Source: UBA5209 sp964625015
GTDB lineage: Bacteria > Patescibacteriota > Dojkabacteria > SC72
Assembly (NCBI GenBank): GCA_964625015.1
Contig: CAZUZI010000042.1
Coordinates: forward strand, 1-7,538
Length of the DNA stretch: 7,538 nucleotides
Direction: 5' to 3'
Part shown: piece by piece, positions 1 through 5,103 of the stretch
Position numbering within the stretch: position 1 is the first letter of the stretch
Layout of the letters: every line of letters begins with the position of its first letter
Made by a program: the position numbers and the translations under genes
The notes under the pieces: generated by a model
The model's input: only the letters and a program-made list of their open reading frames with translations
The model's database searches: none
Told to the model about the DNA's origin: nothing

Positions 1-2
1 TG

Positions 3-212
3 ATGAAGGGCGATGAATCTAAGGCGATTGCAAACGTTGAAAAGGATTTGATAATCATCAAGAAGAATCTTGATAGACTCACCCGAAGATTGAAACCGGA
101 TAACGAGAAGAGTCTCATTCCGGAGATCGCTTTCACTCTTTCTACCGCTTCGAAGATGTTAGAGGATGCGATTGCTACCCTGGATAGGCTGGGGAATCAA
201 TTCGACCGCTAA
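3..212 (+). CDS. Small hypothetical protein, helical/coiled-coil
   Basis: The protein is 69 aa if it starts at the ATG at 3; the window edge hides any upstream extension, so it may be the tail of a longer gene. A TGA at 1-3 overlaps the ATG (TGATG), which would fit translational coupling to an upstream gene, but that gene's frame cannot be checked. The product is rich in Lys, Glu, Leu and Ile, with a predicted helical N-terminal half (about residues 8-32) and a second helix (about 40-66). There is no signal peptide, membrane segment or recognisable catalytic motif. It converges on the leftward gene at 357-815. I do not recognise the family; small helical proteins like this are common in phage accessory regions. 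Confidence 0.5.
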   Translation: MKGDESKAIANVEKDLIIIKKNLDRLTRRLKPDNEKSLIPEIAFTLSTASKMLEDAIATLDRLGNQFDR

Positions 213-356
213 CATTCGGCAGTTTTGGCTACCCTAAAAAGGGGAATCTCGAGCAAGAGTATTTGCGGCATCCGAAGGATGCGCAAAAGAATCGTGTCGA
301 GTCCCCGGCCTAGTAATACGGGGTCTCTGAAGTTAACCGATTTGTAATAGTGGAAA
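213..356. other. Structured intergenic region between convergent genes
   Basis: No gene is seen here. Two hairpins are visible. The first has 6-bp perfect arms at 268-273 and 277-282 (GCATCC / GGATGC, loop GAA). The second pairs 299-307 with 319-327 and has one T-T mismatch; its core is CCCCG / CGGGG. Neither is followed by a convincing T tract on either strand, so they are weak terminator candidates for the flanking convergent genes. The 10-mer CGTGTCGAGT at 293-302 differs by one base from the repeat unit found at 1771-1780. Confidence 0.35.
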
Positions 357-815
357 TTACTTTCTTCGGAAGAGTCCATTAAAAGCGGCTTTCACGTGAA
401 ACCAGAAACCGGCTTGTTGTTCCTTACTTTCTAATTTGGATGAAAGAGTCAATACATCATGGCGGAGCTTCGATAATTGATTTACAGTCTCCGGAAGTGC
501 GCGGACCTCCTGGAGATTTCTCAATTCCATCTGGAGAAGCTGAGAAAGAGATTGAACCTCTTTCTTTAGCTCACTCACTTCGGTTCGAAGAGAACGCATC
601 TCATCACTTTCTCTCGAAATTCCGTGTGTTTTAATTATCTCCACAGCTTGTTTTACAGTCTTACCCTCCGAAGAAAGCCTGGCGATTTCTTGCAGAATAG
701 GGATTAAGCTACTTTCCGGAGACTTCGCAAGTCCATTCTCTTGAAGTATCATGTAATACTTTCGAGTGGTATTGTAATTCATTCCAGCTTGTTTAGATAA
801 GTCTTTCAGAGTCAT
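357..815 (-). CDS. MerR-like HTH plus coiled-coil DNA-binding protein (candidate phage regulator)
   Basis: The protein is 152 aa from the ATG at 815. That start is preferred over the in-frame TTG at 821 because a good SD (GGAGGG, minus strand of 822-827) lies 6 nt upstream of the ATG. Residues 1-25 (TLKDLSKQAGMNYNTTRKYY) look like a MerR/excisionase-type helix-turn-helix. A helical linker follows (about 35-65), then a heptad-rich coiled coil (about 70-130). The C-terminus is a short amphipathic, basic segment ending FNGLFRRK, which might touch the membrane or DNA. It is transcribed away from the excisionase and replication genes, the usual arrangement of a lysogeny regulator beside an early operon. 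A -10-like TATAAT lies on the minus strand at 845-840 without a clear -35. A repressor role is inferred from position; a partition-like DNA-binding protein is an alternative. Confidence 0.75.
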   Translation of the reverse strand: MTLKDLSKQAGMNYNTTRKYYMILQENGLAKSPESSLIPILQEIARLSSEGKTVKQAVEIIKTHGISRESDEMRSLRTEVSELKKEVQSLSQLLQMELRNLQEVRALPETVNQLSKLRHDVLTLSSKLESKEQQAGFWFHVKAAFNGLFRRK

Positions 816-1228
816 AAGCAACCCTCCAACTTGAACATAATTATAAATTGAAATAAGAATACACGTATAAAATTCAATTACATATCTGACTATTTGAGTT
901 TACCCTCTTCCATAGGAGAAAACAAAACAAACATAGGTTATGTAATTTCAAGCTATGTAAAATATACCTCTGAGGATGCCCTGAGACGAATTTTCTTGAT
1001 GCTATTGGTATATTCATGCCCTGAGATTGAGAACGTTCATTCTGGGCAATTCTGGCGATAATCTGATGACTTCCGAACCATGCGAAGGCCTCCACTTAAC
1101 TAGGGATGACTTGAGATTATTTTATATTTGGAGATGGGAAAGCGCATCATCAATGAGAAATGGCGACAAGTCTTACTGGCAAAGGGAAAGAGAGAATTAT
1201 ATTGAGATGGGAATAAGTACACATCCGG

Positions 1229-1266
1229 CAAATATGAGTCATAATGTCGATTAAGTCTCATATTTG
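1229..1266. repeat. 10-bp perfect inverted repeat, 18-nt spacer
   Basis: CAAATATGAG (1229-1238) and CTCATATTTG (1257-1266) are exact reverse complements. They lie in the control region about 130 bases before the excisionase-like gene, not counting the gap. A T5 run follows at 1272-1276, so the pair could be an operator or a weak terminator. Confidence 0.55.
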
Positions 1267-1313
1267 GGCAGTTTTTGGGGTATTTTTCGAGGCCATTGGT
1301 ATAAATATGATGC

Positions 1314-1323
1314 NNNNNNNNNN
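1314..1323. other. Assembly gap (10 N)
   Basis: Ten unresolved bases. The 7 bases before it (1307-1313) and after it (1324-1330) are identical, ATGATGC. The two contig ends may therefore overlap, leaving no real gap, or a repeat may have broken the assembly. Features of the control region that span this point should be treated with caution. Confidence 0.95.
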
Positions 1324-1392
1324 ATGATGCGAATAGCATTAGTTAAGTGAGTACAGAATATGATAGTATGGGAATTGAGAGGGGGGGAATAT

Positions 1393-1716
1393 ATGACGCG
1401 AATCAATGATACGAAATTTTATGACACCGGAGAAGCAGCGGAGTTATTGCATTGCACGCGCTGGACCATCCGGGAGTGGATAAAAGACGGAACTCTCAAA
1501 GCCTCGAAGGCTGGGCGAAAATACCTGATTTCAGAATGGGAAATTCAAAAGCTCCTGGACTGGCAAGTGAAGAACGAACTTTCAGAGAGAACCGAAAGCA
1601 CCAACGAAGCGATGGAGTTTGCACGGAAGATTGCGATATGGGAATTACTCGAAGATGGAAGCATGGCAGTTTATGACAAAGAGGGAAATCGCATCGGGAG
1701 ACTTATCAAGGAATGA
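1393..1716 (+). CDS. Excisionase/MerR-family HTH DNA-binding protein
   Basis: The protein is 107 aa from the ATG at 1393, which follows a purine-rich SD (GAGAGGGGGG, about 1376-1387); the longer frame from 1360 has no SD. Residues 9-55 fit the helix-turn-helix family shared by excisionases and MerR-like proteins. The sequence FYDTGEAAELL is the recognition start, then CTRWTIREWIKDGTL is the turn and recognition helix, then the GRKYLISEWEIQKLL wing and closing helix. The C-terminal 50 residues add a helix and a small beta-like tail ending in IGRLIKE, which I do not recognise. In phages such proteins direct excision by bending attachment-site DNA, or regulate early promoters. The 10-bp-phased repeats at 1731-1800 just downstream are natural candidate binding sites. 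No integrase is visible, so a regulatory role is as likely as true excision. Confidence 0.85.
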   Translation: MTRINDTKFYDTGEAAELLHCTRWTIREWIKDGTLKASKAGRKYLISEWEIQKLLDWQVKNELSERTESTNEAMEFARKIAIWELLEDGSMAVYDKEGNRIGRLIKE

Positions 1717-1730
1717 TAACGTCTATTGTG

Positions 1731-1800
1731 GAACGATGAGGAACGATTAGAGACGTTGCACTTGTCGAACCGTGTCGAATCATGTGCAAGCGTGTTGAAT
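1731..1800. repeat. 10-bp-phased direct repeats (operator/iteron-like)
   Basis: Read in blocks of ten, 1731-1750 gives GAACGATGAG, GAACGATTAG. Positions 1761-1800 give CTTGTCGAAC, CGTGTCGAAT, CATGTGCAAG, CGTGTTGAAT. The spacing equals about one helical turn, placing each unit on the same DNA face. A 6-bp inverted pair TTGCAC / GTGCAA (1756-1761, 1784-1789) overlaps. The array sits between the excisionase-like gene and the promoter at 1851-1880, so cooperative binding by that HTH protein is the simplest reading. Confidence 0.55.
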
Positions 1801-1850
1801 CGAATTTTTATGTAGAAATCCCGGAAATGCGCATCAGAATTGAGTTGTGT

Positions 1851-1880
1851 TTGATTTTTTTGTGAGAAGTGTAGTATAAT
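1851..1880 (+). promoter_or_regulatory. Sigma-70-like promoter for the replication operon
   Basis: A -35-like TTGATT (1851-1856) and a perfect -10 TATAAT (1875-1880) are separated by 18 bp, in AT-rich DNA with an upstream T run. Predicted transcription start is near 1887. This is the best promoter in the window and lies directly ahead of the structured leader and the operon beginning at 2084. Confidence 0.75.
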
Positions 1881-1882
1881 AA

Positions 1883-2047
1883 GAGTGATCGGAAAGCTAT
1901 GGCAGGCCCCGATCACTCATAGATTAGAACTATTGTGTGTTTCATGTATTACTAGGATACCAGCAAAGAAAGTCATAATCAAGGATTTACGAGAGACAAT
2001 GAGGGCCTGCTACCGGCAATAAGCCGGAAATATAGCAGGTTTTCTTC
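1883..2047 (+). ncRNA. Structured leader RNA with competing hairpins (putative attenuator or small RNA)
   Basis: Downstream of the promoter lies a 10-bp perfect inverted repeat, GAGTGATCGG / CCGATCACTC (1883-1892, 1909-1918). Further on is a compound hairpin: 7-bp stem 2006-2012 / 2033-2039 enclosing a 5-bp stem 2013-2017 / 2023-2027, followed by a short T tract from 2040. Bases 1902-1909 (GCAGGCCC) are exactly complementary to 2003-2010 (GGGCCTGC), extendable by a G-U and a U-A pair. That pairing would use up the 5' arm of the terminator-like hairpin. The layout is that of a transcription attenuator, a riboswitch-like leader or a small terminated RNA. No known riboswitch class was recognised, and about 165 nt separate the promoter from the first gene. 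Confidence 0.55.
2006..2046 (+). terminator. Terminator-like hairpin in the operon leader
   Basis: The stem CCTGCTA / TAGCAGG holds an inner stem CCGGC / GCCGG with loop AATAA and a 5-nt bulge on the 3' side. TTTTCTTC follows directly. The U tract is short and interrupted, so termination is probably partial, consistent with a regulated attenuator ahead of the gene at 2084. Confidence 0.55.
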
Positions 2048-2083
2048 ATTTTACGTGTGTTTAGAATGAGAGGAGTGATAAAC

Positions 2084-2272
2084 GTGAGCATTAGAGAACT
2101 GGCGAGAGATTACCGAATGAGACCGAACCACGTGTATCACGTCTTGTATGAGCTGGAAGCGAGACGTGAGATAACACCGAAGAGGTCCGGGAAATTCTTA
2201 CAGCTGACGGCTTCGGAGCTTCGGAGTATTGAGAAAGAACTTCAACGAAGAGGATGGAAGAAGGACAACTGA
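2084..2272 (+). CDS. Small HTH DNA-binding protein
   Basis: The protein is 62 aa from a GTG at 2084, chosen because AGAGGAG at 2069-2075 sits 8 nt upstream; the in-frame GTG at 2057 has no SD. Residues 2-35 (SIRELARDYRMRPNHVYHVL, then YELEARREITP) read as a helix-turn-helix or winged helix with a short wing (KRSGKFLQL). A final helix (about 44-58) is basic. It is the first gene of the rightward operon. Its stop codon overlaps the start of the topoisomerase-like gene (TGATG at 2270-2274), indicating translational coupling. Likely roles are an operon autoregulator or an origin-binding accessory protein; the sequence does not choose between them. Confidence 0.75.
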   Translation: MSIRELARDYRMRPNHVYHVLYELEARREITPKRSGKFLQLTASELRSIEKELQRRGWKKDN

Positions 2273-3189
2273 TGGCCTATGCGAACGTTGAAACGTGGCA
2301 GCCTAGCGCGAAGTCAAGAGTAATTCTTGATCGAGCTAAGGAACATATCGAGAGTGTTCCTTACAAAGTGTCGGCAAGATGGGTATTTTATCGACTCTTG
2401 CAGGATGGAATCTATACGAAGAAAGCTGACTACAAGAACACATTTATTAGCCTGACTTCGAGAGCGAGGCACTCCGGTTATTGGGATCCTGACGTATTAG
2501 CAGACGAAACGAGGGAAGCAGTGATATTTGAGCCGGAGGGATGGGATACACCGGAAGCCGACATCAACGAGCAAATAGAGCTGGCAAGAGCGAGAGCAAA
2601 AGAAGAGATTGAGGACCTGAGAGAATCGCTAGAAAATTACCGATATAGCCACAATTACCGGATTGATTCGACTTACTTCCACGATTGCATCACGGTGGTA
2701 ATGTTTGAAGCGCGCGCGATGGAGCAGCAATTCAGACGTTATGCCGGAGGTTTGACATTGTGTCCGTTCGCTGGGCAGCCTTCGATTCCTTACAAATATG
2801 AGATTGCGAAATATCTCGAAAGTCAATGCGAGAAATATGACAAACCGTTATTGGTTTTGTACTTCGGGGATTATGACGAGGCAGGGCAAACAATTTTCAA
2901 TACAGCATTAGAAGATATTGGCAAGTGGTGCAATTACGAGATTCGATGGGAATTTTGCGGCCTGACGAGGGAACAAGTGGAGAGTTACAAGGTACCGGAG
3001 AACCTGGAGCATGAAGGCTATCAATGGGAAGCCTTAACGGATGGGCAAGCCGCGGAAATCATCCAAACATCAATTAGAAAATTCGTTGATATTGACGAAG
3101 CGAACAGAAGAGCATGGCGCGAAAGCTGGGAACTTCGGGAAGCGGTAGAGAGGGCAGTCAACGAAGAATTGGAGGAAGAACATGATTAA
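2272..3189 (+). CDS. Topoisomerase VI A / Spo11-like protein (Mini-A-like), no B subunit seen
   Basis: The protein is 305 aa from the ATG at 2272, which has AAGGA (2261-2265) 6 nt upstream and is coupled to the previous stop; an in-frame ATG at 2254 is less well placed. Residues 30-65 (VSARWVFYRLL, then KADYKNTFISLTSRAR) match the 5Y-CAP-like winged helix of the Topo VI A/Spo11 superfamily, with Tyr40 in the position of the catalytic tyrosine after Arg36. A charged helical linker (about 95-125) leads to a Toprim-like fold: the acidic residue Glu146 in FEARAM, then Asp200 and Asp202 in YFGDYDEAG. In the family the Tyr makes a 5'-phosphotyrosyl link to DNA and the Toprim acids bind Mg2+. No Topo VI B ATPase lies in the window, so this resembles the stand-alone Mini-A proteins of mobile elements. 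It overlaps the primase start by 8 nt. Whether it cuts DNA is inference. Confidence 0.75.
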   Translation: MAYANVETWQPSAKSRVILDRAKEHIESVPYKVSARWVFYRLLQDGIYTKKADYKNTFISLTSRARHSGYWDPDVLADETREAVIFEPEGWDTPEADINEQIELARARAKEEIEDLRESLENYRYSHNYRIDSTYFHDCITVVMFEARAMEQQFRRYAGGLTLCPFAGQPSIPYKYEIAKYLESQCEKYDKPLLVLYFGDYDEAGQTIFNTALEDIGKWCNYEIRWEFCGLTREQVESYKVPENLEHEGYQWEALTDGQAAEIIQTSIRKFVDIDEANRRAWRESWELREAVERAVNEELEEEHD

Positions 3190-4870
3190 GCAAAAGAAAA
3201 GCCCTGCGCAAACAGGGCCGACACATACGAATGGATACAGTACGATTATAACCGATTTTGAGGAGATAACAAAGCATCTCATCCCATTGAAGGGGAAGAT
3301 TCCAAGGATGAAAAAAGGCGACACCTGGAAACGTTCCTTTGATGATGGAGAATTTCCGGCAGGTTGCAACTTCGGCTTACGTCTTGGAGAAGAGGCTGAA
3401 TGGGGATACCTGACAGTCATTGACTATGACGGTCCGGAACATTTCCTAGACTTTCTGTCATTCCTTCAAGAAAAGGGCGTTTCTACCGATACAGTGGCCG
3501 TCAAGACAGGCGGAAAGCATCAAGGCTATCATCTATACTATTGGGCGGATAAACCGTTTATAGGGCGATTTAAGGGGCAATATGAGGGCGTTGATGTTGA
3601 AATATTGGGAGAAGGTTGCTATACGGTTATACCTCCGTCAAAAGTGGCAAGTGATTATCAAGTGGTTGAGGCCTTTACTGAGAAAGAGCCGATAACTTAT
3701 CAAGTCTCGAACGCGCGGAACTTTCTTGATGAAATTGAACGAGCCGCAGAGATTTCATTCGCTAGACTCGAGATAATTCAAGAGTCATTAGAGCAAGAAA
3801 GTGCACCAAGTAATTTATATACTAATTACTTGGTGCACTTTTCTCTTATCTCCTCTGATTTATTACTCTGGGAGGCGGTTTTGAACGATTCATATAAGAA
3901 CATTTACAACGAAGAATTGCATCTCTCCAAGTCTCTTAGATTTAAGTGTGTTTTCCATCAAGAGAAGAATCCATCTGCAGGTTTACATTTCACAAAAAGA
4001 TGGTTTGTCTATCACGATTTTCACGATGGGAAATCTTTCGATATTGTCGAAGTCTTTCATGCTCTCAAACATCACAAACCTCCGGAATTTCTCGAGGCGA
4101 AAAATTCGCGGAAGTGGCTTGATGCACTCCTGGAACTTTACGAGTGGATTGATGAGAACGGCATCACAACAGGCTTCGGGGAGAAATTCGACCGCTGGCG
4201 CGAAGGATTTCTGGGAAATCTTCGACTGAGTGGGGGAGGCAGCTTCAAAGAGTACATAGTTGACACCCTGAAAACAATTCTTGAAATCTCTAGAGAGCGC
4301 ATCAACAAAGGAATCAACGAGCTTGTTCTTTCAAAGAGATTCGTTGCGGACCGCATGGACTGGACAGGTTCAGACAGTAACAAAGCGAAGATAGTAAATA
4401 GAGCGATGAACTTTCTTGTTTTCTCCGGACTGCTCCAGAAGGGCCGCGACTTGGGGACCAAGAACGGAAGAACTTACATATTTTCGATAGACTTCCAGAT
4501 TACCACCACGATGGTAGAGAAAGCATGGAGCGAGTTAGTCAAGGCTGGATTGACGAATTATCGAGACTTCAATAAGAGCAACGTTGCGGACTTCTTCGGT
4601 GCGCAGGTTGCGAATAGAGTTTTCAGGGCATCGGCAATAGAAAGGGAGGGGATGCAAGATGAAATTGGAGTACAGAACGAAGTTAGTGAACGAGTACATG
4701 ACGGCTCGAATAGAAGTGAACAATCAATTTGTAGAGATAGATTCGGACCTCCTGGGAAACCTCATCACAAGTCTGAACATTTTGAAAGCAGTGGCGGCAG
4801 AGTGGGGAATAGAGCAGGACTCCGGAGTATTCGAGAACAAATATCGCTCGAAAGAAGGAGTTACACATGA
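3182..4870 (+). CDS. AEP/PrimPol-type DNA primase with variant zinc-finger motif
   Basis: The frame is 562 aa; the ATG at 3182 has GGAGGAA just upstream. Residues about 25-165 carry the archaeo-eukaryotic primase (bifunctional primase-polymerase N-terminal) motifs. These are Asp81 and Asp83 in VIDYDG, the GYHLYY motif with His117, and Asp138 in VDVEILGEGCYTVIPPS. These residues bind metal and nucleotide during primer synthesis. After a linker, residues 256-281 resemble a CHC2/PrimPol zinc finger but read Cys-x2-His-x18-His-x2-His. Residues about 330-490 look like winged-helix or helical DNA-binding segments. There is no Walker A motif, so no fused helicase. A perfect 18-bp inverted repeat lies in the linker codons (3798-3841). 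The last 70 or so codons overlap another likely gene and look out of frame (Ser, Arg, His, Gly rich), so the authentic protein may end near 4660. It initiates phage DNA replication or fills gaps. Confidence 0.85.
   Translation: MIKQKKSPAQTGPTHTNGYSTIITDFEEITKHLIPLKGKIPRMKKGDTWKRSFDDGEFPAGCNFGLRLGEEAEWGYLTVIDYDGPEHFLDFLSFLQEKGVSTDTVAVKTGGKHQGYHLYYWADKPFIGRFKGQYEGVDVEILGEGCYTVIPPSKVASDYQVVEAFTEKEPITYQVSNARNFLDEIERAAEISFARLEIIQESLEQESAPSNLYTNYLVHFSLISSDLLLWEAVLNDSYKNIYNEELHLSKSLRFKCVFHQEKNPSAGLHFTKRWFVYHDFHDGKSFDIVEVFHALKHHKPPEFLEAKNSRKWLDALLELYEWIDENGITTGFGEKFDRWREGFLGNLRLSGGGSFKEYIVDTLKTILEISRERINKGINELVLSKRFVADRMDWTGSDSNKAKIVNRAMNFLVFSGLLQKGRDLGTKNGRTYIFSIDFQITTTMVEKAWSELVKAGLTNYRDFNKSNVADFFGAQVANRVFRASAIEREGMQDEIGVQNEVSERVHDGSNRSEQSICRDRFGPPGKPHHKSEHFESSGGRVGNRAGLRSIREQISLERRSYT
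3798..3841. repeat. Perfect 18-bp inverted repeat inside the primase gene
   Basis: The arms at 3798-3815 (AAAGTGCACCAAGTAATT) and 3824-3841 (AATTACTTGGTGCACTTT) are exact reverse complements around an 8-base centre, TATATACT. It falls between the primase catalytic domain and the zinc-finger-like region, where sequence is free to vary. Phage origins often lie inside replication genes, so an origin or initiator site is possible. The following TTTTCTCTT also allows an intragenic terminator. Confidence 0.8.
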
Positions 4871-4880
4871 CGGAAATTGA
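4659..4880 (+). CDS. Small hypothetical protein overlapping the primase 3' end
   Basis: The protein is 73 aa from the ATG at 4659, with GGGAGGGG (4644-4651) 7 nt upstream. It lies in the +1 frame relative to the primase and overlaps it by 212 nt. Its composition (Ile, Val, Leu, Glu, Asn; RIEVNNQFVEIDSDLLGNLI) is protein-like, with predicted beta then helix, while the primase frame over the same DNA is not. I therefore take this frame as the real gene in the overlap. Its last 14 bases overlap the next gene. I do not recognise the family; its place between a primase and a PC4-like protein suggests a small DNA-metabolism accessory factor. Confidence 0.65.
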   Translation: MKLEYRTKLVNEYMTARIEVNNQFVEIDSDLLGNLITSLNILKAVAAEWGIEQDSGVFENKYRSKEGVTHDGN

Positions 4881-5067
4881 CAAGAATAGTCTCGAGAAGA
4901 TTCGGATTCAGAGAACGAAGTACAAAGGCAAGGATTTGCTGGACATTCGAGTGTTCTACGAGGCTGAAAATGGCGAGTGGAAGCCTACGAAGAAGGGCAT
5001 CACCGTTAAGGTTGATTTGACGGAAAAGCTCCTGGATGGAATCAAAAGAGAATTATCGGACACATAA
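4867..5067 (+). CDS. PC4/Sub1-like ssDNA-binding protein
   Basis: The protein is 66 aa from the ATG at 4867; AAGGAG at 4855-4860 is 6 nt upstream. Residues 11-60 match the PC4 (transcriptional coactivator p15) core: KIRIQRTKYKGKDLLDIRVF, then YEAENGEWKPTKKGITV and a closing helix LTEKLLDGIKREL. The hallmarks are the hydrophobic strand with Asp26-Ile27-Arg28, the Gly36-Glu-Trp-Lys-Pro40 turn and Lys43-Gly44-Ile45. PC4-fold proteins dimerise and bind single-stranded or unpaired DNA, and bacterial and phage members act in replication or recombination. Its ATG overlaps the stop of the long primase frame (ATGA at 4867-4870) and the tail of the 73-aa gene, so the three are translationally coupled. 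The role here is probably ssDNA protection beside the primase. Confidence 0.8.
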   Translation: MTEIDKNSLEKIRIQRTKYKGKDLLDIRVFYEAENGEWKPTKKGITVKVDLTEKLLDGIKRELSDT

Positions 5068-5103
5068 AAGCTCTTCAGGAATCGAAAAAAAAGGAGTGTG
5101 CAC

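Larger units (their letters stand above)
816..1392. promoter_or_regulatory. Long control region between divergent genes, with repeats
   Basis: This stretch of about 575 bases separates two divergently transcribed DNA-binding genes and shows no convincing gene. It holds an inverted pair ACATAG / CTATGT (931-936, 953-958) and an 11-bp direct repeat ATGCCCTGAGA at 976-986 and 1016-1026, whose starts are 40 bp apart. It also holds a 10-bp perfect inverted repeat CAAATATGAG / CTCATATTTG (1229-1238, 1257-1266) and two copies of ATTGGTATA (about 1004 and 1294). These are candidate operators or recombination-protein sites. The only ORFs, including one of 75 codons at 1027-1254, lack an SD and have non-coding-like composition. 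The region contains an assembly gap, so its true length is unknown. Confidence 0.4.

Noticed and set aside
241..306. tRNA-like stretch (GGGGA and TCCCC ends, GTCGAGTC resembling a T loop)
   Set aside because: No T stem, anticodon arm or D arm can be drawn and the outer pairing breaks after five bases.
1027..1254. 75-codon plus-strand frame in the control region
   Set aside because: It begins at a TTG without SD, and its Trp/Arg/Ser-rich composition and the repeats inside it argue for regulatory DNA.
1100..1339. Minus-strand frame running through the Ns
   Set aside because: It crosses an assembly gap, has undefined codons, and shows no SD or protein-like composition.
4683..4883. 66-codon minus-strand frame opposite the 73-aa gene
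   Set aside because: It lacks an SD and lies within two plus-strand frames with good translation signals.
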